Notes: a model not told the origin generated them from the letters alone. A DNA stretch of 64,000 nt from Methanobacterium sp. (GCA_030017655.1 JASEIM010000010.1:9519-73518); one strand, 5' to 3'; numbered from the stretch's first letter, positions 42,291 to 52,234 are shown. Made by a program: numbers and translations.

Positions 42291-44954
42291 ATCAAGCGAC
42301 ACTCGTTGCTTGTAATGCTACTTATTTGCGGCATGTGTATATCTACAGTTGGTAGTACATTTGCTGCTGCTGAAAGTCAGCAAACAGCGGAAAATATCGT
42401 AAATTCCAGCTTAAATAATGAAAATACAGCAAATATCCAATACCCAGTGGATAATGTAGTCTCAAAGGAAACTCAAAATACGATACAAGAAAAGAATGCA
42501 ATTCAAACAACAAACAATAACCAAAATACTCCAATAAACACTGAAACCAGTGAAGATGAGCAGTTAGAAACTTCGAGCATAACACAACAAAATATCCAGA
42601 ATAATACATCTTTAAACAGCCAAAATACAGTAACTGAAGAGGCAAACAAACAAAACGCAGATTTATCTGCATTAAATAGCAACCAAAATTCAGTAGATAC
42701 AGTTTCAGATTCAGCGCAAAAAAAAGAATCCATACAAGATTCAGTGAATTCAGGAAATTTACAGGCTGCAGCAGGGGAAACATACGTTAACATTCGTGGC
42801 ATCTGGCTAAAAGCAGAAGATGCAAGCACTATTACCTTGAGTGAACTTAAGAATGCAAATATAACCGATATATTTGTTAAAACAAACAGAATTTCAACTC
42901 CAACATATGAAAGCGTATTGAAGGACATCCTGGGAAAATTCCAGAATTCAGGAATTAGAATCCATGCATGGATCACGTGTTTTAAGGATGCAAATGGTAA
43001 CTGGATTGATCCAGCCAATACCACTCAAAGAAGCACTCTATTGAACTTCATAACTGACATCACTAAAAATTATTCAATAGATGGTATTCATCTTGATTAT
43101 GTGAGATACTCAGGAGTTGGCGAAAATGCAGCTAAAATGCATCCTGGTGCAACAAACACAATAACTTCATTTGTAAAGGACGTATACAATACAGTAAAAT
43201 CCATCAAACCGAAAGTAGCTGTTTCAATGGCAGTAATGCCAGAAGGAGCTAACAACGCAAACATTTATGGTCAAGACTACAAAGCACTTGCACCTTACCT
43301 TGATTTCATTGTTCCAATGATTTACAAGGGAAACTATGGACAGGACACCTCATGGATTGGTTCAGCTACAAAATACATTGTTGATCAAGTAGGTGGGAAA
43401 CCGGTGGTTGCAGGACTTCAAACATACGTTTCAGACTATGATACATCATTGTTAACTGCAGATGATTTAAATCAGGACATTAAATCGGCAACAGAAAACG
43501 GCGCATCTGGATATGCACTGTTCAGATATGGAATGGTCAGTCAGGATTTCTTAAAGCCACCAAGCTTTACCTTAAGCCAGATTAAGGACGCTGCCAGTAA
43601 AGTTAAAGCGTTTATTGAAACCAACAAAATGCTTCCAAACTTTGTAACCGTAGGTACAACCCAGGTTAAAATATCAGACTTCCTTAAACTAATGACAACA
43701 AGTGTTTTACAATTGAACAGTGGAAAAACAACAACAATAACACTCCAGAATGTTTTTGCCCCTACAGGTTCTACAGGATCATTTGTAAGTGGAAACATCA
43801 ATAAAGCAGGATATCTGGACATTGCAAACAGAATAAATACATTTATCAGTACCAATGGTGCAGTACCGAATTATTCTACAACTAAACTTGGAAAGATTCC
43901 ATATGAATCTCTGGTTTACATGTACGCTAAAATCCTGAACTTCTCTAAGACAAACAATTATCTACCAAATTACGTTTCAATGAATCCAGCGATGAAAATA
44001 GCCTCACCAAAAGTGAGTACAATTTCAACAACAACTTTCAGTTTAGATCAGATTAAAAAAGCAGCGACAAGCGTTAAAACGTACATTGAGACCAATAAAG
44101 CACTTCCAAATTATGTAACAGTTGGTAATGAACAGGTTAAAATGACTGACTTCTTAAGATTGTTACTGATTGGAACAATTGAAATTAATGATGGATCAAA
44201 AGCGCCAGTATCACTTAAAACAGTAAAAGCTCCAGTAACCCCAAGTGAAAGTATTAATAATGGAACAATAGACGAAACAGGATATATTGACCTTGCAAAA
44301 AGAGTAAAAGCGTTCATTGATGCAAATGATTCAATACCCAACCATGCTACAACCATTCTTGGTGAAATGAAATATGAATCTTTAGTTTACATGTTTTCGA
44401 AGATACTCAGCTTCTACAATACCAACAGCAGACTTCCAGGTTATGTTTCAGTGGATCCATGGAGCAAGGTTTCAACATCTAGCATGCAGGTGCCAGATGA
44501 GTTACAGAAATATTTAGCAGCCACAGCAAATTGTCAGGTGACCAATGCACAGATTAAATCACTTGCAGCATCAATAACAAGTGGTAAAACTTCTGCATAC
44601 GATAAAGCAGTGGCAATATTCAACTGGGTAAGAGACAAAATAGGTTATTCCTTTTATTATAACACCAAATATGGTGCAGTAGGAACTTTAAATGCAAGAA
44701 CAGGAAACTGTGTGGATACAGCACATCTTGTTATTGCTCTTTCAAGAGCTGTAGGTCTACCTGCCATGTATGTCCATGGTAGTTGTCGGTTTACAAGCGG
44801 CAACGTATATGGACACGTTTGGGCCAGAATATGGGTAGATGGCAAATGGTATGCTGCAGACGCAACCAGTTCCAGAAACACCTTTGGAGTTGTAAACAAC
44901 TGGAATACAGCTACATACACTTTAAAGGGTACATATGCTTCATTACCTTTCTAG
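42291..44954 (+). CDS. Secreted glycosidase-like / pseudomurein-binding / C71-like peptidase, paralog 3 (ATC start)
   Basis: An 887-residue wall protein of the paralog 2 plan. It has a signal peptide (ending TFAAA), a Q/N/T-rich linker to about 160, and a barrel at about 165-418 with IDGIHLDYVRYSG but without the K/W/Y insertion. Four pseudomurein-binding repeats lie at about 424-723 (for example IETNKALPNYVTVG). The C71-like peptidase has Cys807 (GNCVDTAH), His842 (YGHVWAR) and Asp857 (WYAAD). The start aligns as ATC-AAG-CGA at 42291, 7 nt after AGGAGG; a TTG at 42306 would lose the KR of the signal peptide. Confidence 0.86.
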   Translation: MKRHSLLVMLLICGMCISTVGSTFAAAESQQTAENIVNSSLNNENTANIQYPVDNVVSKETQNTIQEKNAIQTTNNNQNTPINTETSEDEQLETSSITQQNIQNNTSLNSQNTVTEEANKQNADLSALNSNQNSVDTVSDSAQKKESIQDSVNSGNLQAAAGETYVNIRGIWLKAEDASTITLSELKNANITDIFVKTNRISTPTYESVLKDILGKFQNSGIRIHAWITCFKDANGNWIDPANTTQRSTLLNFITDITKNYSIDGIHLDYVRYSGVGENAAKMHPGATNTITSFVKDVYNTVKSIKPKVAVSMAVMPEGANNANIYGQDYKALAPYLDFIVPMIYKGNYGQDTSWIGSATKYIVDQVGGKPVVAGLQTYVSDYDTSLLTADDLNQDIKSATENGASGYALFRYGMVSQDFLKPPSFTLSQIKDAASKVKAFIETNKMLPNFVTVGTTQVKISDFLKLMTTSVLQLNSGKTTTITLQNVFAPTGSTGSFVSGNINKAGYLDIANRINTFISTNGAVPNYSTTKLGKIPYESLVYMYAKILNFSKTNNYLPNYVSMNPAMKIASPKVSTISTTTFSLDQIKKAATSVKTYIETNKALPNYVTVGNEQVKMTDFLRLLLIGTIEINDGSKAPVSLKTVKAPVTPSESINNGTIDETGYIDLAKRVKAFIDANDSIPNHATTILGEMKYESLVYMFSKILSFYNTNSRLPGYVSVDPWSKVSTSSMQVPDELQKYLAATANCQVTNAQIKSLAASITSGKTSAYDKAVAIFNWVRDKIGYSFYYNTKYGAVGTLNARTGNCVDTAHLVIALSRAVGLPAMYVHGSCRFTSGNVYGHVWARIWVDGKWYAADATSSRNTFGVVNNWNTATYTLKGTYASLPF

Positions 44955-45001
44955 GTGGGAGTATATGTCTCAATTTTTTTTAAATGGTGATAACCAATAA
45001 A

Positions 45002-47101
45002 TTAGTCAATGCCTTTAGAATTCCGTTCATCAAAATTAATTACGTATTTGGTCCCATTGTATCTTTGAACTTCTATTGTACCATTCAGCTGATCTACAAG
45101 GGCATTTACTAATTGTAAGCCCAATGTTTTTGTATTATTTAGGTCTATATCACGGGGTAATCCAATACCGTCATCGCTAATAATTAATCTAAATCTATCC
45201 TCATTTTTTGAAAGTTTCATGTAAACATTTCCCCCATTCTTTTCATCTGAAAAAGGATTAGTTTCAGGATTATGGATGTCGGGAAATGCATGTTTTAAAA
45301 TATTGGATATCAATTCATTGATTATAAGGCTGCAGGGGATTGCAGCATCAATATCGAGGTAAATTTCTTCGATTTCAATGTTTATATTTAACAAATTTTT
45401 ATTGATTCTGTAGGAACGATAAAGTTCATTGATCAGACTTTTGACATATTCATCAAAATTAATTCTTGCAAGACTATCTGATTGATATAATTTTTCGTGC
45501 ACTAGCGCCATTGCCTTAATACGTCCTTGACTTTCTTTTAAAAGGTTTAAAGCCCCTTCATCATCCAAATATCTTGACTGTAGATTCAGTAAACTGGAAA
45601 TTATTTGCATATTATTTTTAACACGGTGATGAATTTCCTGTAAAAGGATGTTTTTTTCTTTCAAAGACTTTTTAAGCATTTCTTCTGCTTTAACGCTGTC
45701 AGTAATATCTGTTATGAAACCTTCTAATATTGGTAATTCTTCTTCATTGGAATATACAAATCTGCCCTGTTCCCAAACATATTTTTCTTTTGAATCTGCA
45801 GTTTTTATTCTATAAATAATTTTAAATGCTTTATTGTCTTTTAGAGATTTCTGGATTTCATTCCAAACATATTCACGGTCATCAGGATGTATTATATCAT
45901 TGAAAGAAATTTTTTTATTCATTAACAAATCTTCAACTGGATATCCTGTTAATTCCAGACAACCCTCACTTACAAATATCATTGTCCAATGGGGGTCATT
46001 TCTGCATTTATATGCAACACCGGGTAAATTACTTATCAATGTTTCAAGGGTCCTCTGTTTCTCTTTTAAAGCTGTTTCATACGATTTTCGTTTGTCTATG
46101 TTGGTAATTATAATTAATTTTCCAAAGGGAACACCAAAATTTTCATATAGGGGCGTAATCCTAACTTCAACCCATAAATGATTTTTTAAGAGAATTTCAT
46201 GACTTTCTATATTTGAATTTAAATAAAGAGATTTTATTTGCTCTTCTTTTTCAAAAATATCATCAAATTTTTTACCTATATCGTTTGAAGTTATTTGAAA
46301 CATCTCTTCTGCAGGTCGATTAATTTCAACCAGGATATCTTCAGCATCAAACACCATAAATCCATTGGTCATGTTATTAAAAAGATTTTTGTGGGCTAAT
46401 GGTAAAATATTAAGTAATTGAAATTTAAAAACGGCCATGGCAGCTAATAAACTTGTTAAACAAAAGGCAATAGGTGTTAAATCAATAAGTGCAGGTAAAT
46501 TTCCTGTTAGATAAATTATATTAATAACGAGCGGGAATGCGATGCCAATTAAAGCTACTGAAGTCTGTATTTTATATATTTTTGTAGAATTAAAGAATAT
46601 ATAAGTCATTAAGAACATTCCCATTAGAAGTAATGGATAAGAATAAATAAGGTTTAACCAAACAGCCAGTCCATGTTCATAAACAAGTACTGTGCCTATA
46701 TTGGTTGAAACAGGAATGATATTTGTCCATATAAGTTTATGGAATTCATTTGTAAATGCTAAAATAGTGATAACAACGGGTGTTATCATTAAGAGCAATA
46801 TATTAAAATTCTTAAGGTATTTTTCATATTTTCCATAGCTTAACACAAATAGAAATAGAAATGGAGCAACTGTTGTTATTCCAATATAGCTGATTTTTGC
46901 CCAGAGTATTTTTTGGCTTATTACTGGTGATAATAATTCCATTAGTGATCCAAGGGACCATATACATATTGAAAACATTACAAGGATAAAAAAAGTGTGT
47001 AATTTAATGGAGCGCCTTTTAAATGCATATATAGCTAAAATTAAGGATATTAAAAATGTTGTTATAAATCCGGCAGCATAGGCTGAATATTCTCCATTCA
47101 T
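45002..47101 (-). CDS. 7TM-PAS-PAS sensor histidine kinase (HisKA_2 type)
   Basis: A 699-residue membrane kinase. Residues about 1-225 hold seven or eight membrane segments like the 7TM histidine-kinase N-domain; two PAS domains follow (about 230-340 and 350-470). The HisKA_2 dimerisation box EIHHRVKNNMQ contains the phospho-acceptor His491/492. The ATPase domain ends the protein (INELISNILKHAF, SDDGIGLP, LGLQLVNALV). It converges with the secreted wall-protein genes, 47 nt away. The ligand is unknown. The nearest receiver is the orphan at 63106. Confidence 0.92.
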   Translation of the reverse strand: MNGEYSAYAAGFITTFLISLILAIYAFKRRSIKLHTFFILVMFSICIWSLGSLMELLSPVISQKILWAKISYIGITTVAPFLFLFVLSYGKYEKYLKNFNILLLMITPVVITILAFTNEFHKLIWTNIIPVSTNIGTVLVYEHGLAVWLNLIYSYPLLLMGMFLMTYIFFNSTKIYKIQTSVALIGIAFPLVINIIYLTGNLPALIDLTPIAFCLTSLLAAMAVFKFQLLNILPLAHKNLFNNMTNGFMVFDAEDILVEINRPAEEMFQITSNDIGKKFDDIFEKEEQIKSLYLNSNIESHEILLKNHLWVEVRITPLYENFGVPFGKLIIITNIDKRKSYETALKEKQRTLETLISNLPGVAYKCRNDPHWTMIFVSEGCLELTGYPVEDLLMNKKISFNDIIHPDDREYVWNEIQKSLKDNKAFKIIYRIKTADSKEKYVWEQGRFVYSNEEELPILEGFITDITDSVKAEEMLKKSLKEKNILLQEIHHRVKNNMQIISSLLNLQSRYLDDEGALNLLKESQGRIKAMALVHEKLYQSDSLARINFDEYVKSLINELYRSYRINKNLLNINIEIEEIYLDIDAAIPCSLIINELISNILKHAFPDIHNPETNPFSDEKNGGNVYMKLSKNEDRFRLIISDDGIGLPRDIDLNNTKTLGLQLVNALVDQLNGTIEVQRYNGTKYVINFDERNSKGID

Positions 47102-47182
47102 ATTACCATCTTACATATTAGAATTTGATATAATGGTATAAATATTGAACATTTGTTTTAAACCGGGTTAAAAAATTAAAAA

Positions 47183-47644
47183 CTAATGTTGACAATTTTT
47201 AAATATTTTTTCATCAAATTCCATTCCTTTAATCTTTTTAATTATTTTACATGAACTGTCAAGGGGTGCTTTCTTATATTTTGTAATTTTAACAACTTCT
47301 ACATTAATTCCTCTATTACTAAGTTCTTTTTTAAGTTCTTCTAAATCAAAATTTTGATCCGGACCAATTGCAATAATATCTGGCTTTATTTCATGTACAA
47401 TTTTAAAGATATCACCAACATGTCCTAAATAAGCTTCATCAACAGGTTTAAGCATCTTAACAACTTCCAGTCTCTGTTCTTCGCTCACCACTGGTACTCT
47501 TTTCTTTGCCCTGACAGTGGCATCCCTTGCTATAACCACAATTAACTCGGAATCTTCTCCACCAAGTTTTTTTGCTTCTTCTAGGTAAAGTCCATGTCCT
47601 GAATGTATTATATCAAATGTTCCTGTTGCCATAACTCTTGTCAT
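47183..47644 (-). CDS. ribL: Archaeal FAD synthase RibL
   Basis: A 153-residue cytidylyltransferase-fold enzyme that adenylates FMN to FAD. It has the nucleotide-binding GTFDIIHSGH (HxGH) near residue 8 and the second motif SEEQRLEVVK. The C-terminal cysteines (SSCKIIK, KNCQH) match the MJ1179 RibL family, where they affect activity. It is separated by 80 nt from the histidine kinase. Confidence 0.93.
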   Translation of the reverse strand: MTRVMATGTFDIIHSGHGLYLEEAKKLGGEDSELIVVIARDATVRAKKRVPVVSEEQRLEVVKMLKPVDEAYLGHVGDIFKIVHEIKPDIIAIGPDQNFDLEELKKELSNRGINVEVVKITKYKKAPLDSSCKIIKKIKGMEFDEKIFKNCQH

Positions 47645-47788
47645 CTCTTCACCTGGCCATTTTTCTTAAATAGTTTCTGTATTGCATAAATTTTTAATCA
47701 ATGATTATTGTTAAGTATGTTTCTATTTTTGATCTTAAGTTTTTTAATTAGGTAAATATATTTCTATAATAAGAATATACATGTTAAT

Positions 47789-49024
47789 ATGAAGCTTTTG
47801 AAGGGAATAGGTACAAGTTCTTATGTAGGTGTTGGAAAAGTAAGAAAAATTAAAAATGAAGATGATATTTTTAAAATTAAAAGTGGAGAAATTGTAGTTG
47901 TTTCAAAAGCTTCAAGAGACATGCTTTTACATCTTCAAACAGCAGGAGGAGTTATTACTGATTATGGGGGAATAACAAGTCATGTGGCTATTGTTTTAAG
48001 GGAGATGAAAGTCCCATGCATCGTCGGAACCATGAATGCAACTGAAAAACTTGAAAATGGAATGATAGTGACGGTTGATGGAAGAACAGGCAACATATAT
48101 GGTGGTTTCATAGAATTTGAAAGCGAAAAAGAACTTTTCGAATTGTATAACCCTTCAACCAGAATTAAAGTAAATATAAATGTCCCTGAAATTGCAAAAA
48201 GAGCTGAACCTTATTCAGATGGTGTAGGTTCAATAAGAATTGAAAATATGATTACAAGAACTTTAAAACATCCATACAGACTTTTGGAGGATGATGAGTT
48301 AACAACAGTTATTGTGGATGGTGTAAGAAAAATAGTTGATGCATTTTATCCGAAACCGGTCTGGTTCAGGACATTTGACATACCCACTGATGAGTTGAAA
48401 CGATTAAAAGGCGGAAATTATGAACCTGATGAAAATAACCCGCTATTAGGCCTTAGAGGAATATATAAAGATTTAAAAAATGTAGCAATATTAAAAGCAG
48501 AGTTTGAAGCTGTAAAAATTCTTTTAGAGGAAGGATACAACAATTTAGGCATTAAAATTCCATTTGTAAGAGATATTAATGAATATGTTCTCTCAAAAAA
48601 GATTTTAAAAGATGTTGGGGTGAAGCCCCATAAAGATATTGATTTCGGAGTTTCTATAGAAACTCCCTCTGCAGCTTTAACCTTTGATGACTTTTTAAAA
48701 GAAGGAATAGATTTCATGACACTTGGTATGAGCGATCTTGCCATGTGTTCCCTTGCAGTGGATAGAAGAAGCGTTAAAGTGGCAAAACATTTTAATTTAA
48801 TGCATCCGGCTGTTTTAATGATGGTGGAAAGTGTAATTAAAAAATGCAATAAGAACGGGATAGAAAGCTGCATATGCGGACATTCTGCAGGAGTTCCAGA
48901 AATTGTAAAAAAACTGGTTGGATTTGGCATAGATTGTGTTTCTACAAACCCTGATCAGATTCTAAAAATAAGAAAGGCTGTATACTGTTTTGAAAATGAT
49001 ATTATAATAAATAGTCTTGTCTAA
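47789..49024 (+). CDS. PEP-utilising-enzyme-like protein lacking the ATP-grasp domain
   Basis: A 411-residue protein with only the swivelling phosphohistidine domain (about 1-115; TDYGGITSHVAIVLREMKVP contains the phospho-His) and the C-terminal PEP/pyruvate barrel (about 125-405; FRTFDIPTDELKRLKGG, GVSIETPSAAL, CGHSAGVPEIV) of PEP synthase or PTS enzyme I. The N-terminal ATP-binding domain is missing, so phosphoryl transfer would need a partner or a PTS-like role. A TATA-like run about 35 nt upstream and no ribosome site suggest a leaderless mRNA. Confidence 0.88.
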   Translation: MKLLKGIGTSSYVGVGKVRKIKNEDDIFKIKSGEIVVVSKASRDMLLHLQTAGGVITDYGGITSHVAIVLREMKVPCIVGTMNATEKLENGMIVTVDGRTGNIYGGFIEFESEKELFELYNPSTRIKVNINVPEIAKRAEPYSDGVGSIRIENMITRTLKHPYRLLEDDELTTVIVDGVRKIVDAFYPKPVWFRTFDIPTDELKRLKGGNYEPDENNPLLGLRGIYKDLKNVAILKAEFEAVKILLEEGYNNLGIKIPFVRDINEYVLSKKILKDVGVKPHKDIDFGVSIETPSAALTFDDFLKEGIDFMTLGMSDLAMCSLAVDRRSVKVAKHFNLMHPAVLMMVESVIKKCNKNGIESCICGHSAGVPEIVKKLVGFGIDCVSTNPDQILKIRKAVYCFENDIIINSLV

Positions 49025-49061
49025 AAAGTGTATAAAAAATATAATTTAAAATCAAATTATT

Positions 49062-49778
49062 TTATATTCTGAGGGCTTCCTGAAACTCAATTTTTCCTTT
49101 ATACAATGCAGAACCAACTACCACTCCACTAACACTGGTTTTGCTGAGTTTTCTGATATCGTCAATTGATGTAACCCCTCCAGCATAAATAACCGGTATA
49201 CTCACCTCATTTAGGAGTTCTATAAGTGGTTCAGTATCAAAACCTTTTAATAACCCTTCATAATCAACATTTGTGAATAAAATACCGCCAGCACCGTGTT
49301 CTTCAAATATTTTACCGAATTCTGGCGCGCTTTTCGGTGTTTTTTCTGTCCATCCTTTGACCACGACTTTTGAATCCTTACTATCAAGTGCAACTATAAT
49401 TCTTTCCTTTCCATACTTTTTTGAAAGTTCCTGGACAACTTTAGGATTTTCCACTGCCATGGTACCAAGGATGATTCTGTCGACACCCATTTTAAGCAGA
49501 TTTTCAGCATCTTCTTTTGTTCTTATACCTCCGCCGACCTGTACAGGTACATCTACACTTTCAACAATCTTCTTTATAATGTCAATATTTCCTTTGTCCC
49601 CAAAAGCCCCATCTAAATCAATGATATGTAAAATACTGGCCCCCATTTTTTCCCATTCTTTTGCAACATTTACAGGGTTTTCTATCACTACCTGTTCAGT
49701 TCCTGGCTCTCCCTGAACTAGCTGGACGCATTTACCACCTTTAATATCAACAGCAGGAATAATCAGCATTTTTGACAT
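49062..49778 (-). CDS. hisA: Phosphoribosylformimino-AICAR ribotide isomerase HisA
   Basis: Fourth step of histidine biosynthesis: ProFAR to PRFAR. A TIM barrel of 238 residues with the N-terminal catalytic Asp in IPAVDIKGGKCVQLVQG, the phosphate-binding VGGGIRTKEDAENLL and the C-terminal DVDYEGLLKGFD/IYAGGVTSIDDI. The ribosome site GGTGA lies 4 nt before the ATG at 49778, so the longer frame to 49793 is not used. Single gene. Confidence 0.96.
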   Translation of the reverse strand: MSKMLIIPAVDIKGGKCVQLVQGEPGTEQVVIENPVNVAKEWEKMGASILHIIDLDGAFGDKGNIDIIKKIVESVDVPVQVGGGIRTKEDAENLLKMGVDRIILGTMAVENPKVVQELSKKYGKERIIVALDSKDSKVVVKGWTEKTPKSAPEFGKIFEEHGAGGILFTNVDYEGLLKGFDTEPLIELLNEVSIPVIYAGGVTSIDDIRKLSKTSVSGVVVGSALYKGKIEFQEALRI

Positions 49779-49908
49779 AATATCACCTTTCAAATGATGT
49801 TTATTTTTATTCGTTTAAATTTTTTGTAAAATTAGAATATTAAATCAAATTATAGTCTATATAAAACTAAAAATGTGCTTAAAAGAATTATATTTCTCTA
49901 AAAATTAA

Positions 49909-50130
49909 TTATTTAGCACTATTTCTAACTGCAATTCTACTTGTTACCATAGTTTTTGCAGATAAAAGTTTTCTATCCTTTTTATCACTTTTTTTAATTT
50001 CAAGTTCTATTTTTTCAAGCAAAGCTTCCAGATCTTTACCTTTACAGTGATTCACTTCTTCAATAATGTCAGCATATTCATTATCATTTGATTTCTTTTT
50101 ATGAGTACTCTGTTTTCTAAATAGTCCCAT
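49909..50130 (-). CDS. Small charged hypothetical protein
   Basis: A 73-residue, Lys/Glu-rich, mostly helical protein (about residues 25-60: IIEEVNHCKGKDLEALLEK). No motif is recognised. GAGGT directly abuts an ATG at 50139 and lies 9 nt before the in-frame ATG at 50130, which I prefer (MGLFRKQ). Likely a real small gene because of the clean ribosome site. Confidence 0.5.
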   Translation of the reverse strand: MGLFRKQSTHKKKSNDNEYADIIEEVNHCKGKDLEALLEKIELEIKKSDKKDRKLLSAKTMVTSRIAVRNSAK

Positions 50131-50242
50131 TTCGTTCATACCTCTATAATATTTTACAATGTTATCATATGTTTAATTTAGTATTTAGATTTTTCCATAG
50201 GGTCTTGAAAAATCATAATATTGAATCAGGAGGTATTTATAT

Positions 50243-50275
50243 TTGAGCATAAGGATATTGGGACAAATAAATTGA
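50243..50275 (+). other. Ten-codon mini-ORF behind a strong ribosome site
   Basis: AGGAGGT at 50228-50234 is followed 8 nt later by TTG and a frame reading MSIRILGQIN before TGA. The site is as strong as those of real genes here, yet the frame stops at once. It may be a leader peptide for the gene at 50422 or the stub of a decayed gene. Confidence 0.3.
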
Positions 50276-50421
50276 GTAACTATATTGATTTTTAAAAATA
50301 TTGGTCAAAAAAATTTAAATTTTCATTTATTATTTTCCGATATTTATATAAATTTTGTAACACAAATTATACAAGAGAATAATAAGATTATGCCTTTGTT
50401 TATAGTAAAGGAGGTTTCAGG

Positions 50422-50835
50422 ATGAAATCAATGAAAATAACAGGAACTATGGATCTGAAAAAAAAGCTTTTAACAGCCTTATTCTGGACAAATAGGAAAG
50501 GTGCAAGAACAGAAGGATGTGCACCATTTCTTATTAAAGAGATAAGTACAGATGGAGAAGTATACAGGGCAGAAGAACATAAATTCCTTAAATTAACTGA
50601 TGAAATATTAGATGATGTTATAGGAAATATGGAGAATGGAAAAAACGTTGATTTCATATTAAGTCTTGGAGAAGAAACATTCAATGCTTCAATTAGTGAT
50701 AATTCTTTTTCAATATCAACAGAGAAATCAATGGAACTTGAAGAAGAAATTATAGAAAAATTAGAACAGGAAATGAAAAGAAAATATCCAAATGTTTGTG
50801 AATCATTCCCTCCTAGGGTTGGAATTCGTAAATAA
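50422..50835 (+). CDS. Conserved hypothetical protein
   Basis: A 137-residue soluble alpha/beta protein with no recognised domain. The N-half reads as alternating strands (MKITGTMDLKKKLLTALFW, APFLIKEIS) and the C-half as helix (ELEEEIIEKLEQEMKRKYP), ending in SFPPRVGIRK. GGAGG lies about 7 nt before the ATG. truA follows on the same strand after 120 nt. Confidence 0.65.
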   Translation: MKSMKITGTMDLKKKLLTALFWTNRKGARTEGCAPFLIKEISTDGEVYRAEEHKFLKLTDEILDDVIGNMENGKNVDFILSLGEETFNASISDNSFSISTEKSMELEEEIIEKLEQEMKRKYPNVCESFPPRVGIRK

Positions 50836-50956
50836 CTTTAAATTTTTATTTTTTAAATAAGTAATTCATTGTTTAAAGATATTAATAGAAATATTCTATT
50901 ATTTAGAAATACAATATTTAACATTCTCTCGATTTTTTAAGATTAAAGGTGAAACA

Positions 50957-51763
50957 GTGCGGAAAGTAGCTTTAAAAGTTGCATACATTGGAACAGATTA
51001 CTATGGATTCGCGAGGCAGCCCAATTTTAATACAGTTGAAAATGAGCTTATCAGAGCTTTAAAAGAAGCTGGTTTAATAGAAAATTTAAAGGATTCAGGA
51101 TATTCAATAGCTGGTAGAACTGACAGAGGTGTACATGCTCTTGGAAATGTTATTTCTTTTATAACTCCTGGAAAAGTGGTTATAAATCAAATAAATGACC
51201 ATCTACCTAAAAATATAAGGATTTTGGCGAAGGCAGGAGTGCCTTTTGGGTTTAAACCGAGATATGCAAAGAGCAGACACTACAGATATGTTATTGTAAA
51301 TGTGAATGATCTGAACATTGATAAAATGAAAAAAGCCTCAAAAGAGTTTCAAGGAACATATGATTTCTCCAATTTCTCAAAAAGAAGCGAAAGAAATCCA
51401 ATGAGAACTATTGATAAGGTAGAGATTTCAGAAATTGATGATATAATCATAATTGATGTTTTTGGCGAAAGTTTTCTCTGGAATATGGTTCGCAAAATTG
51501 CCTCAGTTTTATATTCAATTGGAAATAATGAGTTAAGCTTAAAAGAACTAAAAAAATTATTTGATCCATCATTTAAAGCAGCTATCGCCCCTATGCAGCC
51601 GGAGGGATTAATTTTAATGGATACATTTTATGAAAATATAAAATTTAAACTTGATGAATATGCAAGAAATAAGTTCTTATCAACTTTAAATGAAGAATTC
51701 AAGTATAATAGAACCATTTCAGCTGCAGAAAAGGCGATGATTAATAAATTGATCAGTTATTGA
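50957..51763 (+). CDS. truA: tRNA pseudouridine(38-40) synthase TruA
   Basis: Converts uridines in the anticodon stem-loop of tRNAs to pseudouridine. The catalytic Asp is in AGRTDRGVHALGN; YDFSNFSKRS and FLWNMVRKIASVL are family signatures. Length 268 aa. The start is GTG, with AGGTGA 4 nt upstream. A lysine-rich tail follows the core. Confidence 0.96.
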   Translation: MRKVALKVAYIGTDYYGFARQPNFNTVENELIRALKEAGLIENLKDSGYSIAGRTDRGVHALGNVISFITPGKVVINQINDHLPKNIRILAKAGVPFGFKPRYAKSRHYRYVIVNVNDLNIDKMKKASKEFQGTYDFSNFSKRSERNPMRTIDKVEISEIDDIIIIDVFGESFLWNMVRKIASVLYSIGNNELSLKELKKLFDPSFKAAIAPMQPEGLILMDTFYENIKFKLDEYARNKFLSTLNEEFKYNRTISAAEKAMINKLISY

Positions 51764-52234
51764 GATAAAATACATAATCAAATTGGCTTTAAAACATGTA
51801 TTTTTATTTTTAAATCATTATTGACACTTCTTTTTTTTTTATAATGTATTTAATGAATTTATAACAATTAAATACGAACTATGTTGTGTAATTTAAGTAT
51901 TATGTCTATTTATATTCAAATAAAGATCAATCAACTGTTAATATTAATGTAAAATGTATAAAAATTGAATATATGGATAATGAATACATTAAATTATCTT
52001 AAAGGAATTATTAGACATTTAAATCATTAAAACTTCATTAATTTAAATTTAAAATAGTAAACAAAGTTCATTCCTTTTTTTAATTATCTCCACAGATGCT
52101 TATGAAAATAAGGAATATCAATTGCTCTTAAACTGGAATAATCCATATTCTCATTTTATTTTTAAAAACGATAATTATTTAAGTGTTTATCACAATATGT
52201 TACTATTAATACTAAAATTACAATAGGTGATATT
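51764..52234. other. Intergenic region between truA and the sugar-nucleotide block
   Basis: About 470 nt of AT-rich DNA with a run of ten or more T near 51831-51840 that may end truA transcription. The ribosome site GGTGA of the next gene is at 52226-52230. I see no ORF, RNA gene or long repeat. Confidence 0.45.

Noticed and set aside
42343..43024. Long minus-strand frames under the wall-protein genes
   Set aside because: They are shadows of the N/T/Q-rich and repeat-coding plus-strand genes and have no ribosome sites or recognisable domains.
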